DNA from: Alentia gelatinosa
Taxonomy: Eukaryota; Annelida; Polychaeta; Phyllodocida; Polynoidae
DNA length: 64,000 nucleotides
Direction: 5' to 3'
NCBI GenBank assembly: GCA_950022655.1
Contig: OX465580.1
Coordinates: forward strand, 43,894,028 to 43,958,027
The number at the start of each line of letters is the position of its first letter. Positions within the stretch are counted from its first letter, which is position 1. The notes under the pieces are model-generated. The model saw only the letters and a program-made list of their open reading frames with translations, made no database searches and had not been told where the DNA came from. A program made the translations under genes and the position numbers. This document shows positions 11,456 to 23,835 of this stretch, piece by piece.

Positions 11456-12647
11456 CTGTATTAGAACACCTATCTTTATGGAGCAGTAAGCAGAGCCTTC
11501 GGCTGGGAATGCCAACGCCGAGAGTTTGAACCCGCTTTCGGCAGTCTGATTTTTCATTTTTCTATATTTTCCGGACTCGGACTCGACGAAGTCGCTAGTT
11601 AGTATACATATCTCGATGGACACAGATACAGTACTATAACAAAGTGATTAGACCCCTTGCTATTTTCTCCCCCCCCCCCCCCCAACAGTATCATCTAAGT
11701 AGACTACTGCTTCACTTTTCAGCATTAATGATATTATCAAATAGCTTTCCAAACCCTTCAGACTATCACAAAACAGGATCATAAAAGAACAAGATATGTA
11801 TTCTTTTTATCAAACAAACCTCACCCATTCTGGTGGTTTTACAGTTTGCGTAAAATGCAGATCAAGTCCCTACATGTCAGAAATTAACCCATCCTAATTT
11901 CCAAACACATTTGTGTATGGTTATATAAGTATGATAAAATAAAGGTTTCAATATCTATGATGAATTTAGTAGGTCCATCAACTAGGCCATTGCGTACCAT
12001 GAGTACAAATGAGAAATTCTAGATGTACTTCTAATAAGCAGTTCATGAAATTGTAAATGATGTTCATTTTTAGGATTAGCCACTACCCCTGCCCACCCCC
12101 TGTCAAACTTCGTCACATATTTCGAACCACTCCCAAAAAAAGAGTACGTCCCACTTTCGGAACCCCTCATTTTCTATCTTGTAACATAGCACAACATAAC
12201 AGTTATTACATCTTTGACAAAGCTATTGTAATTACATTAGTAATTTAGACGGTGATATTGCATGAGGCAAAGCTCCTTCCCTGTATCACTGAAAGGTTAT
12301 TAATACTCTACTATACCTTATTGTTGTAATTGTCACTTTAGACGAACCAGTAATATGCAATGCTGAAGTTTTGATCAAGGATAAATCCATGGTGCTTGCA
12401 CACTATTGATTGGGAACCCGGGGATTTCTAATTCTAGAATAGTCTACTCTAGTGAGTTACCATAAAATCCAACATCTTCCTCATTGTGGTACTCCACATC
12501 TTCCCCATCCAAGTACATAATAAAACACATCCATGATTTCCCCTGCAGCATTTCAACCTGCCCACAAAATGGACACTGTACAAAGGTTGTTGGGTGGCGG
12601 CACTGGGAATTATTCCTTGCGTATAATCATAGACCCCATAACAGACC
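11456..12647. other. Non-coding stretch
   Basis: No gene recognised. Contains a poly-C run near 11670-11684 and the second copy of the short dispersed repeat (11741-11785) also present at 2441-2485. Confidence 0.5.
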
Positions 12648-13069
12648 TGTAATGTTCACGTTGAATACAGCAGATTGATAACTCTGCCACGCCTAGCGTT
12701 GCACGTAATGCGTTAATGACTGCGCCCCCTGTGGTGAACGTTCCCACTACTACCGCACGTCGCACGCTGAACAGACATCAGAATACCGGCCCATTCTGCA
12801 AGGGTTAGAAAATGGAGCAAAGTGCAGAGGAGCCCTTCACAAATTAGCAAATCTAAATAACTTAGGGTAATAATTAGATAATTTGTATGATATCGAAAAA
12901 AAAGAAGAGTGTTCAGGCTTTATTTCCATAGCATTAATTATGAATTTGATTCATATTTAGTAATTCTATCAATATTTCCAATTAAAGGAAGAATTCAAGA
13001 CATTTTTGGGGGGCTCCATTGACACAAGCCTGTAGAATATAGCACTGTACCTTTTTTTATCGCGATGAC

Positions 13070-13300
13070 ATTATGTTTTTAATGTATAAATAATAATTGG
13101 TAGCTCTGTGGTGTTCCTTGGCGGGGGAGCAATTGCCTGGTTGACTGCTTGCTGTGGGGCATTTTGCTGGTGGACTGCACCTGGCCTCCAGTGTTTATGA
13201 CCAAATAGGATCGAGGAGCACCAGTTAGAGTACAGTTGCTGGCTCCCATGTACGGCCTTGACAGATGCGGCCTCCATCTCCAGGGTTTACTCAGTCAGAA
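13070..13300 (-). pseudogene. Integrase C-terminal remnant
   Basis: In shifting minus-strand frames the segment reads like the end of a gypsy integrase, including an APRSYLV-type word near 13185-13205. It lies only a few hundred bases after the RNase H end. The HHCC motif and D,D35E core are absent from the intervening sequence, so an internal deletion removed them. Confidence 0.5.
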
Positions 13301-13559
13301 CTTTGGTACCTCAATTATAGTACCTCTCCTGTTTTTGCTGACAGTTCTCCAGTTGGTGCTTTGCATAGACAACTACCTCTGGCTGTAACAGTTCCTTCTT
13401 TGTGGCCTCAAGCATCTCAGCCTGTCGTTCTTGACTCATTGGTAAATGTTCAACCATACTGTGGACACACAGCTCTGCTTCCTCCATATGGATCTCTTCA
13501 TTACTGGATGAACTCTAGACAGTTGCCCAACTCAATGAGTCAGCAATGTGCATGTGCTT

Positions 13560-13942
13560 TCCTGGGGTGAACATAATATTCACACAGTATTTTATCAAAT
13601 GTAGCAACATTAGCTGCAGACAGGTTGATGCTCTTAGATAGGCTTCTTGATAAATGTTTCCAGTGGCTTATTATCAGACTGCACTGTCACTTTCCTACCA
13701 TAAACATAGTGGTGGAACCTTTCCATTGAGAAGCAAATTGCCAACAGCTCCTTCTCAATTTGAGCATATTTTCGCTCAGCGCTTGTAAGTGACCACAACA
13801 CATAGGCGATAGGGCATCCTTCCTGTAGTAAGCATGCACCTACACCATATGAGGTGGCATCGCACTGGACTGTCACTGGTTTGTTGGCACAATAAAAAGT
13901 TAGCAACCGCTTACTACATACAATGTCCTTCAGTTGTTTCAA
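13560..13942 (-). pseudogene. RNase H domain of decayed gypsy element
   Basis: Translation shows CDATSYGVGACLLQEG, then YAQIEKELLAICFSMERFHHYVYG and SDNKPLE, the standard gypsy RNase H blocks with the catalytic aspartate of the DAT motif. The domain end, with a PGKHMHIADSLS word, lies at about 13535-13570. It is open for 102 codons, then broken. Confidence 0.85.
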
Positions 13943-13949
13943 GGCTTCT

Positions 13950-14183
13950 TCATGTTTTGGACAAAACAGCTTCCATGTCTTTCTTCAAAACTTCACGTAA
14001 TGGAGCTGTGATAGCAGACAAATTTGGTAGGAACAGAGCGAGATGATTGACCACACTGAGAATGAGCCTCAGATCTTCCTTGTTTTCTTGTGTAGGCATC
14101 TCATTGATCGCTTGGATCTTCACCAAATCTGGTTTCAGTCCATCTTCACTCACAATGTTTCCCATGCACACTACTTCTTTCAC
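13950..14183 (-). pseudogene. RT thumb/connection segment of decayed gypsy element
   Basis: Carries the MGNIVSEDGLKPD block followed by KIQAINEMP, matching the region between RT palm and RNase H in gypsy elements. Frameshifted relative to the RNase H segment. Confidence 0.8.
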
Positions 14184-14524
14184 CTTGAATCTCAGTCTTT
14201 GTTGAAACAGATGTTGTTAGCCCTGGCTTTTTCCATGACCTTCTTTAGATCATGTTATGTTCTTGCTTGGTTTAAGTCACAATAATCATGTCATCTGCAA
14301 TAATATGCACTCTGGGTATATCCCCAAAAACATGATTGTTCCTCTTTTGCAACACCTTGCTTGCACTACAAATACCAATGGCATCCTTTGGAAACTGTTC
14401 CACCCAAATGGTCTGTTGAAGGTAAACATCTTTGCTATCTCAGGTGTGAGTAGTACCTGCCAGTAACTGTCCTTTTGATCCAGTACTGTAAATATGTTTT
14501 TTCCACCTACTAACTAATCACATC

Positions 14525-14731
14525 CTATGCTGCTGGTACCATGAAATCTTCACGCTTTAAAGCTTTGTTGAGATCACGAGGATCAAGACAGACATGCAAT
14601 GATCTATCCTTCTTTTCGACTACCACAAGACTACTGACCCAATCTGTTGGTTCATCTGTCCTGCTGAAGACACCTTGGGATTCCATCAGATTCCACCTCT
14701 TTTTAAGCTTTTCCTGTAGGCTGATTGGCAC
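14525..14731 (-). pseudogene. RT fingers segment of decayed gypsy element
   Basis: Reads WVSSLVVVEKKDRSLHVCLD then PRDLNKALKRE, the first RT blocks. Between this and 14183 the palm, including the YxDD box, is disrupted. Confidence 0.8.
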
Positions 14732-14907
14732 ACACCTTAGGAGACGTATGACTGTCTGGATCTATCAATGCATCATATGGTTCACTGAAACTACCAAGTC
14801 CACTGAACTGCTCACTTTACTGTTCCACGAGACTTTTACTTGGGGATCGGGCTGGTATGGGCAAGTACCTTCTTACCCTGCTTGACAAGCCCAAGTTTCT
14901 CACTGGC

Positions 14908-15096
14908 CTAAACTCCAAGTACAGGTGGGTCCTTTACATCAACCACATGAAACTTGTAATAACCAACTTTTCCAGCTATGTGACATCTCAGGGTGATACA
15001 TCCTAGATTTTCCAATGGCTTGTCTCCATACCTGAATAAGTTGGCCCTGAACTTGACAATTTTCCTCTTTTTGATAAGTTTCTGGTTCACCCTCAA
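14908..15096 (-). pseudogene. Protease-region remnant of decayed gypsy element
   Basis: Ends in FHVVDVKDPPVLGV, resembling the end of a gypsy aspartic protease domain. It lies in the right order between gag and RT. No intact active-site triad is visible in this open piece. Confidence 0.5.
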
Positions 15097-15107
15097 AGGT
15101 ATGATAT

Positions 15108-16240
15108 TTATTGATGCAGAGCTGTGTCCAGTTTCACATTGACATCATCTGCATCCAAATGCACCATACAGTACCAACCCGAATCAACAGCATGAACTGC
15201 TCCAATGCTGTCAATATAAAAGTCGTCCTGTTCCTCTTCCACCATGTGCATCACACTTTTTGGACACATTTTCCTGTAATGGCCCCTTGTGTTACATTTA
15301 TGGTATGTCCTGCCATACACAGGACACTGACGTGGTGGGTGTACTGCTCCGCAGCACTGACACTGACTAGCCACTCCTTGTCCACTGTCTCTGTATTGAC
15401 TGTGACCTCTACATTGGCCTCCTCTGCCAAGCTGGCCTTGACTATGTCCAGACTGCCCTCGAGCATATTGTTGACCAGACTGTCCCTGACCACGATGTCC
15501 ACAACCTTGACCTCTGCTGCATTGTCTATTCCCATGCTGTCTTGAGCTGTACATGGCATCAACAGATTCATCTCCCTGTTCTTCAGAGTGTACCACATGA
15601 ACTGATTTAGCCTTAGCCGCCATCTGTAACTCAGTTTGTGCACTCACATAGATCCTCATATTATAAATAACAGAGCTTAGACTCACATTTCCATCATCAC
15701 CCATAACCTTTATCTTCATCATTGGATCTTTAATTGAAAAGAACAGATTATCTCTCAGACTCAAACTCAACAAATTTACAATTGTCCTGAGGTCATGTAT
15801 GTTTCGTCCAGACCCTGACCTTCTAGTCTATCATAACACCAGATCTGTGATCTCAGTGCCATCACTGGGTCCCTCTTGTTACAATATTTATCAAATTTGC
15901 CCATGACCATGTCATCATTTTAGTTATCTTCCCCTGGTACATAATCCTTGTGCACCATGCACTTGCACAAATGTGAAGTTGTTGTAAATATCCACACCCC
16001 TTTGACCTAGAGCACTGCTAGAAGTATAGCTACTTTCACATCATCTGCCTTTGCTGCTGACTCTGTAGCTTTCATGAATAAACTAAACCTTTGCTTCCAA
16101 GTTTTCCAAGCAGCTGAGATATTGGTCCTATCAAAGTCAAACTGGTCAGGTGGCTTGTATTTGAGTTTCTCCAATTCGATGTTACTTTGTCACTAATCAC
16201 TAATTCCGTAGCTCTCTTATAACTTTCCAAGTGATACAGT
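15108..16240 (-). pseudogene. Gag remnant of decayed gypsy element
   Basis: The open part (15108-15773, 221 codons) contains a Gly/Gln/Arg-rich linker and zinc-knuckle cysteines (CQCCG...CPVYG...CNTRGHYRKMC). Upstream, 15880-16180 on the minus strand still reads like gypsy gag in broken frames, including WKTWKQRFSLFM and a following LAVLGQRG word. Confidence 0.75.
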
Positions 16241-16600
16241 TTTAGTCACTCAATATACTATCAATGTCATTCACAAATATGTGCCCTTCAATCAATCACA
16301 TATATATATGTCGCCAATATGAATAAATCATATAAAGTCGATATTGTAAAGTTCACTTAGCTGCCAGCATAGTTGACAACTTGTGGATTGGGTGATCTAG
16401 TAGTCTAACAGTGGGGGCTGGCACTGTGGATCCAGTTTAATTTGTTCTAGAAGTCCTTCCCTTTTCCTTCCACACTTCTGAAACCATGTAATGTTCACAA
16501 TGAAAACAACAGATTGATCATTCTTTAAGCATATGAGCGCCTCTTGCCATGCCCGAAGCAGGAAGTGGTTTCTACATTTAAGCATCACAACAGTAAGTAC

Positions 16601-17650
16601 AAATATGACAAAACCATTTCCACCTGAGGGCTACTCAGCATTTACTTCCTTGGTTGAGTAGCACAATTTCTATCACACAGAGAAGCCTGAAAATGCTGAT
16701 TATGACAATTTGATAACATCATCACATGATATAACACATGATATCTGATGTCATTTATTTCATCATATAATCTTTGACCCTTTATGGAAGGAAGGATGGA
16801 AGGTACTATCAATTTATGCCACTAGGGAACAGGCATATTGTCCTCTGAAAGCATAATTTGATTTATGATGACATGAAATGGTACATAATCCTTAATATTG
16901 ATTTTGATTTCACCTACAAATATCAGATATGATATTATACCTAAATACTGTCACATTATGCTTACATGTTGAGGAGGTTTCATGTAAATTGATGAATTAT
17001 TCCCTGTCATAGTAATGCCTGAAGGCATCACCCACCATGAATGGGCTAACTCTGCTACCTTGAAGAGAAGGGATGCACAAAACAGGGATCCTTTATGAAA
17101 TACATATAAAAAGCTATTCGAAAACAGACAATATACTGGAATCATGAAATTCTCTCATACGACTAAATTATATATGAGAGAGCCACATGTGAGTTCTTAT
17201 GTTATTTTCTCTTGATTCCTTATCTATCTTATCAAGACATTTTCTAAAGCTAGCTATTCTATGTAATTCTACTCTATGACCTAATTATTCAAATTAAGTA
17301 GGTCATGGCCCAGAAAAACTTAATAAAAAATCAGAACAAATGTTAGCTACACAGAATGTATTATTGTCCTCGGCAGATTTGAATTTAGAAGATTCTGTAG
17401 ATTAGGAATCATTGATGAAACATTATCTGGATGCAAAGGCAAGGCATACCTCTCTGGCCGCCAGATTAATTTAGCTGTCTTTCCTTGAATTTTCTGACTA
17501 TTTTGGTGGGTTTCAGCCTTGACAGGATATCTATCCATAAACTCTTATGGCTATACTTTTTCAAACACCTTTCCTGCATGGGCAAAGTTGTCTCTAAGGT
17601 CTCTAAGATCTGTATAAAAGAACAATGAACCAGAAAATATCAATTAACAA
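16601..17650. other. Non-coding stretch
   Basis: AT-rich, with no gene or repeat recognised on either strand. Confidence 0.5.
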
Positions 17651-17661
17651 TATGAGGTGAC

Positions 17662-17815
17662 GATGTTCTGGGAGGGAAGGAGGGAGGGAGGGAGGGAGGC
17701 ACGAAGGCAATGAGGCAGGGAAGGAGGCAGTGAGGTAGGGAGGCAGGGAGGGAGGCAGTGAGGGAAGGAGGTAGGGAGGGAGGCAGGGATGCTATGAGGG
17801 AGGCAGGGTGGCCAT
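17662..17815 (+). repeat. Purine-rich GGGA/GGCA minisatellite
   Basis: Degenerate repeats built from GGGAGGGAGGCAG and GGCAGTGAGG, almost free of pyrimidines on the plus strand. Low complexity; the short ORFs across it are not genes. Confidence 0.9.
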
Positions 17816-17984
17816 ATAAGTCCGCATCATATAAAAAAAATCTTATATTACCAATTTGGATTATAAGAACTTTCAAAAACTCGATTGATTATTGTTTGAA
17901 TAATCTTTTCTACAATTTCACGGATTTCTTCATCGATAGATGCATCATTGTTGTATACAGACCGCAGGCCCCTCAGTGATACAG

Positions 17985-18070
17985 TTTAAGTGGCCCTGGC
18001 CCTGGCGACAATGGGACGTACTACAGTCTAGGGGTTTCCCATTCTTTGGCACCAGAGTTTAGGGAAAGCC
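17985..18070 (+). repeat. Dispersed repeat, copy 1
   Basis: Contains CCTGGCCCTGGCGACAATGG and, further on, GGCACCAGAGT. Related copies are at 34196-34285 and 46228-46300. Type not identified. Confidence 0.6.
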
Positions 18071-19332
18071 TACTTTCATCGGGTAGAGTGACGTCACGCT
18101 ATTGCTGTCACATTGAGATATCCCATCGTGAATATTCATAAGCAGAGGGGTGATGATCTAAAATACATAGGTGATGCTATGTCTGATTTAGGGACCAGCA
18201 AACCTTGCGCCATTTTGAATTGGTGGAAGAAGTCACACACCCATCTCAGGATAATGAGATCTGAAAACTACAGTACTAAAAATCCTTAACCTGTAATATA
18301 AAACATTTGTATATAGACACTCCATTACATAATGAACCAATTTAAGATGACCTGTCAGATCGGTCCTGAGCGACTTTATATCCTACCTCAGAAGAACTAT
18401 CCCAGTATAATTTAACCCTTATGAAGACACCATAGTGTCGAAACGTAGGTTCTACCTATACTGTATTAACCAATAAACAATAAAGCCTTACATAAAACCA
18501 ATTTGTTGGACAAGTGGTTGTTTTGTGTTCAACTTTCAATCACAGTACTAAATTTTGTTTTCTAAATGGCTAACGATAAATCATAAGAGATAAAGTAAAT
18601 CTGATTATGCACCAACTAAAAAGAAATAGTAAGATCGAATTTTTATGCACACAGGATTCTCACTCTTGTGATATTCAGTCTCCTAACACAGGTCTAGTTC
18701 TATCTGTTTCTATGTGGGGGAGCAACTCCAAGCAGCTCTTGTCGAATACGTGCCTTTTTATATATGGTAGGTAAAACATAAGTAGACCTGAGAATGGATG
18801 TAAATACATAATTGAGAAAAGTGAAGTGACGAGGGGCCTATTTGTCAGTCGTGACATTCATCAGTAAACCACATAACCAGACAATTCGAAACAAATTGAA
18901 TAAAACCAATTAATAATAAGGTGCTTAATCGAAGGCTTTAATGAAATCTACGTAATATATGTTATATAACACATCCCCAATCAGAAAGTGTTAAATAAAG
19001 AGGGCTGTTAATTGACCATTTGTCTCCGACATCATAATGGAGTGAGTTGGGGTATTATGCAATCAAATGAACACGAATTGAAACTGTCAAACCTCCTTGT
19101 TCCCTTTATGAAGAATGTTCTATTGGCTTGGTTTTTCAGATTCAAGCGGTTAATAATATGAATTACAGATCACATCTTCAAGTAAATTATGTAAAAAAAT
19201 GAATAATAGTTTACAACAATTCAAAAGCAATATTTATATGTCCTTAACCATCAGGCACCATCTAGCTGTTAAAATTACATAAAACAAAAGGACTTGGTTG
19301 GAGGTCGAGTCTAAAATCATATAATTCAATAT

Positions 19333-19335
<3 letters not shown>
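18071..19335. other. Non-coding stretch
   Basis: No gene recognised. Includes the hammerhead-like motif noted at 18416-18449. Confidence 0.5.
18416..18449 (+). other. Hammerhead-like motif, probably inactive
   Basis: CTTATGA is followed by a small hairpin (GACAC, loop CATA, GTGTC) and then GAAAC. A hammerhead core would be CTGATGA, stem II, GAAAC, so one invariant core base is changed. Similar sequences are carried by Penelope-like retroelements. The outer stems are not convincing. Confidence 0.3.

Positions 19336-19377
<42 letters not shown>
19336..19377. repeat. (TA)n microsatellite, left part
   Basis: Uninterrupted AT alternation up to the end of the 3.9-kb element. Matching AT tracts occur at 23278-23366, 23763-23832, 27837-27850 and 28303-28332. 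Confidence 0.97.
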
Positions 19378-19379
<2 letters not shown>

Positions 19380-19957
19380 GTCATTCCACCAGAAAATGTA
19401 CTTTTGGTGAAAATCATACTTTTTGGGGGTTAATGGGCTATAATTTCATTATAAATGAATTTTTTTAATTTATTTTTTTTCTGTGCAAAGAAAACACCCT
19501 GCCCTTTCAGAAAATCATTACTTTTATTGGTCTATCTGCATTTTTTTAATCTGTGGACTTTCAATATGAGAAATTAGCAAAAAGTGCATGTCCTTTTGAT
19601 ATTTCTAAAGTTTAGCACTATTTCTTTTGTGGAAACTATTAATATATATTCCCTAATTGATTTATTTCCTGAAGTTATGTAAATTGGCTGTTGTTTAGTA
19701 GTATTTTCCCTTATTTCTAAGGCTCCGCAAATTTTTTAGGTGTATTTCAATGAAAAGTGTGCTTTTTCAGCAAATGCTATAGGTTATATTTGGCATAGCC
19801 TGATGACAATATATTTTAATGGTATACTTCCCAAACATGCACTTAAAACTCTAGACATACATCAATTTTTCACATATGTATATGATTTTAGGCCAACTGC
19901 AACAGGGATTTTTTCACAGCCGATTTACAAAAAAAAATCGATTTTACACAATTGATA

Positions 19958-22900
19958 TCACGGATGTGATGAGTTGCATTTAGCACTCTCCACTTCTCCA
20001 TATTGGTGCTAACTTGGTAAAAAAATTACTGAATAATGTGGCCATAGGGTCTGTAGTGTAAGAGTAGTAAAATGCTTCCAAAGTGCCTTCACTATCCGAG
20101 AACAGGGAAAGTAATTTTGAAGGAATCACGTCCGTGATATTTATCACGTCCGAGAGATCAATCGAAGTCGGTAAAGCTGATCACAAGAACTGGATGTTAT
20201 CCCTTTTAACTGTGCATGCGCCTCCACTCCGGCGGTTCAGCGGCTTGAGGAGACATCCAGCTCATGTGAGTAGTCCAGATTTCTTCGATGCTAGCATTAT
20301 TTTTCCATCCTGGACGTGATTTTCTGTGTTAATAGTGATAACTTGGAGTTTGTGATTCTGTAGAATCCATTTTCTTGAAAAGTTGACAAGTATTTACCGA
20401 AAGTTTGTGGTTTGAATAAAAGAGTAGATTGATGAGTTCCCAACATGGCCACTACTGGAAGGGTTGGGGGTATTTTCAATGTCTTAGTGAATTTTTCAAA
20501 AGAATTTGTTTAGCCATATCACATCCGACATGGAAATTCTTCTTTCGATTGATCTATGAGAAAATGTGCAAAGAGGTGTAGAATATATATATATTACGAT
20601 CTATTCCCAATGACAAAATGTATGTTTAAAAGACTGTGTAGTATCTGGACTCAGGTTGTACACCTATCATGTGGTAATAGCCATCACGGACGTGATATGG
20701 GTGAAGTATTTTCATCGAATTGACTAGGAACTATGTTTGAATGAGATTAAATTAGAAGAATACAGTAACGAAAGTTGTTCATTATGTGCACCAAGTGTCA
20801 TTTTATAAGTCTAGGGAGAAAAAGTGAAGAAAGTCCACATGTAAATATAATTTTATCATGCCTTTTTGTAGCCGCCGTCACGTCCGATATATATATGTCG
20901 GACGTGACGCCCAGTTTGGTTTCATCTCATAACAAGTATGAAAATGTGGGTTAGGATCATCTGTTTTGATTTTTCTTAATGTTTGCCTATTGTACTCCAT
21001 ATCTAATCGAAAATTGAAATGATTATGAGATTGAGCTACTACCTATAGTGGTTTATTTTCATGTCGGACGTGATGCATGATTTTTCAAAACCATACCTGA
21101 ACTATAAGACTTGGACAAACCTTGGATAAAATCACCTGGAATACTGAAGACGGTTATATTCTATGGTGTGATGAAAAAAATAAATCATTTTGAGGAAATC
21201 TTTTTTGACATTTTTGGCAAAAATCTGATTTTGGTAATATTTTTGTTCTTACGGCCATCATATAAAGTTTGTGGGCAAAACATCTATTCTAAATATAAGT
21301 CTGAACAATAGTCATACAAAGAACACAATTTTTGAAGACAAATGTACCTTTTGAATGTTATTTAATAGGTAGTTTGCTAATTTTTTTGTTTTCTCTTTTT
21401 TCAGTTTTAGGGCTATCCATAAAGTATGTACACACAATATATCAAATTTTCTACCCTACCAACCCCCCCTACATTATTTTTTTTCACAATAAAACACAGA
21501 AGTAGCCTATGCACAAAATTTTAACCACCCTATCCCAACTACCCCCCCCCCCTCAGTGCATACATACTTTATGGATGGCCATACCCTGAAAGCATGGGGT
21601 GTAAACCGTTACCTCCGGATGAGAGGAAACCTCCAAAGGACTCATCTAAAGACTGGAGGAACAAGGAGATAAGAAAAAGATAAAATTAAAAAGATAGAGA
21701 AAAGGTTTGCAGATGGTTCTTAGCACAAAATGTAAATGAAAAATGTACTCTTGTGTGTTCTGAGTGGTACCAGAAGCAAGAGTTTATTCTTTGCAGTTTT
21801 TCCCCAAAAACCAGGTCATTGGCATTTAAGGTACTCTTATATGTGGTTGAATTGAAGCTGATGTATATATTTGCAAAACCCAAGAAGATTTTCTCAGCAA
21901 TTTGTACATATTTCATGTTTGTGATCAAGAAAGTGGAAGTTACTGGTCTGTCACGTCCGTTATTAAAAATATCACGTCCAAGAGATTTATGATGTACACA
22001 CAAAATGTGGCATTTGGAAAAAATTAGGGTTAAGGTTAGCGTTTTTGGCATTTAAAAGCATAGAGAAAAGATTTGCAGACGTTTTTTTAGCACAAAATGT
22101 AAGTGAAAACTCTTCTGTATTGTAAGTGGCATCAGAAGTAAGAGTTTCATATTCTTTGCAGTTTTTCCAGAAAAAAAACCAGGTCATTAGCATTTAAGGT
22201 ACTCTTATAGGTCGTTGAATTGAAAATCATGTATGTATTAGCAAAAACAAACAAAAGTTTTTCAGATTTTGGTCCATATTTCGTGTTTGTGGAAGTGGAA
22301 GTTACTGGTCTGTCACGTCCGTTATCAAGAATATCACGTCCAAGAGATTTATGATGTCTACACAAAATGTGGTATTTCAATGAATATCAAGGTTAAAGTT
22401 AGCATTTTTTGCATTTAAAAGCAAAGAAAAAAGGTTTCTAGACGGCTTTTAGCACAAAATGTAAGAGAAAAATGTACTTTACTTTATTCTGAGTGTGATC
22501 AAAAAGAAAGAGTTTGACATTCTTTGTAGTTTTTCAAGAAAAAAAACAGGTCATTGGCATTTAAGATACTCTTATATGTGGTTGAATTGAAGATAACGTA
22601 TGTATTTTCAAAAGGAAACATGAACTTTTAATAATTTGGGACATATTTCAGATTTCTCATCAAGAAAGTGGAATTTACTGTTCCATCACGTCCGTTATTA
22701 AAAATATCACGTCCGAGAGATTTTTAAACCTTTTTCCCAGAAGCTATTAGCTCAAGAAATAATGCATGGAACATCTTCTAATTTGACATAGATCATGTAT
22801 ATAACCTATAAAAGTAATTCTGTGATTTAAAAACGTGAAACTTTTGTATTTAGATAGTGACAGAAAAAACAAAATTCATTTTGTAATCCCTTGGAGAACA

Positions 22901-23090
22901 CCTTCTGTATGTGCATCTTTGAGGCAGCACAGAAAAAGATTGCATAAGTAGTTCATTAATTTTTACACTTGTCTATGATATCAGACTATGCTTGACATAC
23001 TGGGTACAAACTTGATGTCTTACAAAAAATAAAATATATTTCTCTATCATCAACTTTTGTATGAGTGTTTTTTTATATGTTGGACGTGAC
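19958..23090. repeat. Recurring TCACGTCCG sites
   Basis: Sites seen near 19958 (variant), 20126, 20144, 20521 (variant), 20684 (self-complementary TCACGGACGTGA), 20878 with 20898 (inverted pair around ATATATAT), 21063, 21951 with 21972, 22313 with 22334, 22686 with 22706, and 23082. Pairs in the same orientation are spaced 18-21 bp. I noticed none elsewhere in the window. Role unknown. Confidence 0.8.
21680..22740 (+). repeat. Three tandem units of about 365 bp
   Basis: The same order of words (GCAGA, TTAGCACAAAATGTAA, CAGGTCATT, GCATTTAAG, ACTCTTATA, then a TCACGTCCG pair and AGAGATTT) recurs three times. The first TCACGTCCG of each unit is at 21951, 22313 and 22686. Units are diverged, so the amplification is old. 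Confidence 0.85.
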
Positions 23091-23275
23091 GGCAATAATA
23101 TTTACAATTTTTGCAGCCTCACAAAAACTGACCCCCCACTAATATCCCAGTTGAATCATGTTTTCCTAAAACTTGAAAGTGTATATTTTGCACACAAGTA
23201 AAAGAAAATTTGGTTTCAGCAAATTTATTTTTTTTACCCCTTTTTTACCAAAAGTACATTTTCTGGTGGAATGAC

Positions 23276-23277
<2 letters not shown>

Positions 23278-23366
<89 letters not shown>
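23278..23366. repeat. (TA)n microsatellite
   Basis: 89 bp of alternating AT between the 3.9-kb element and the first solo LTR. Confidence 0.97.
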
Positions 23367-23367
<1 letters not shown>

Positions 23368-23369
<2 letters not shown>

Positions 23370-23759
23370 TAGCGGTCGGAGGAGAGATGGGGGGAGTCTC
23401 GGGCGGCACTACGTTCCCAGTAGGAACGATAGCAGGAAGAGGGGAGAAGATGGTCTCTCACGTTACACCAAACGAGTCCACCGTGTTACACCGAATTACA
23501 CCGAATTACGATGCGGTGGACGCTAAGTTGCTGCATATGACTTCACGTTTTACTATAAATACAGCGAGCGCAGCTCAGTCGAGTCATTCTGGGAGGACCA
23601 GCCCTAGAGGCGAGGTCGAGGAACACTGCTACTTACAGGAGTGTAGGCCAGGCCTACAGAATGCGTTAGCACTGATTGTATCCGTAGGCTCTTGGAATAA
23701 ATCATAGTATCCTGTACACTGTATCTGGTTGTCCTCGTCGTCATTCTGCATTGACCGTT

Positions 23760-23762
<3 letters not shown>
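23368..23762 (+). mobile_element. Solo LTR (family A, + orientation)
   Basis: Begins TGTAGCGGTCGGAGGAGAG and ends GACCGTTACA. It has a TATA box (TATAAATA, 23554-23561) and an AATAAA signal near the end, the layout of an LTR. Both flanks are (TA)n. The reverse complement of 27851-28302 starts with the same word. No internal region is attached, so this is a solo LTR. Confidence 0.85.

Positions 23763-23832
<70 letters not shown>
23763..23832. repeat. (TA)n microsatellite
   Basis: 70 bp of alternating AT between the solo LTR and the next LTR element. Confidence 0.97.

Positions 23833-23835
<3 letters not shown>

Larger units (their letters stand above)
12648..16600 (-). mobile_element. Decayed Ty3/gypsy retrotransposon
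   Basis: Minus-strand remains in the order gag, protease, RT, RNase H and integrase tail, broken by stops and frameshifts. Candidate LTR ends: TGTAATGTTCAC at 12648 and again at 16487 on the plus strand, each followed by a similar CAGATTGAT block. Next to the second, on the minus strand, stands TGGTTTCAGAAGTGTGG, close to a primer site for tRNA-Leu(CAG). The LTRs are too diverged for me to place their other boundaries, so the right limit is approximate. Most of the integrase is missing. Confidence 0.75.
19377..23278. mobile_element. 3.9-kb TIR element with TCACGTCCG motifs
   Basis: Terminal inverted repeats are perfect over about 32 bp: TGGGTCATTCCACCAGAAAA at 19377 and its reverse complement ending at 23278, continuing inward to 19408 and 23247. 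The element sits inside (TA)n, consistent with a TA target duplication. No ORF exceeds about 120 codons and none resembles a transposase, so it is non-autonomous or decayed. The interior carries about 15 occurrences of TCACGTCCG or close variants in both orientations, and three tandem units of about 365 bp. A lone relative of its end occurs at 1653. Superfamily not assigned. Confidence 0.85.
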
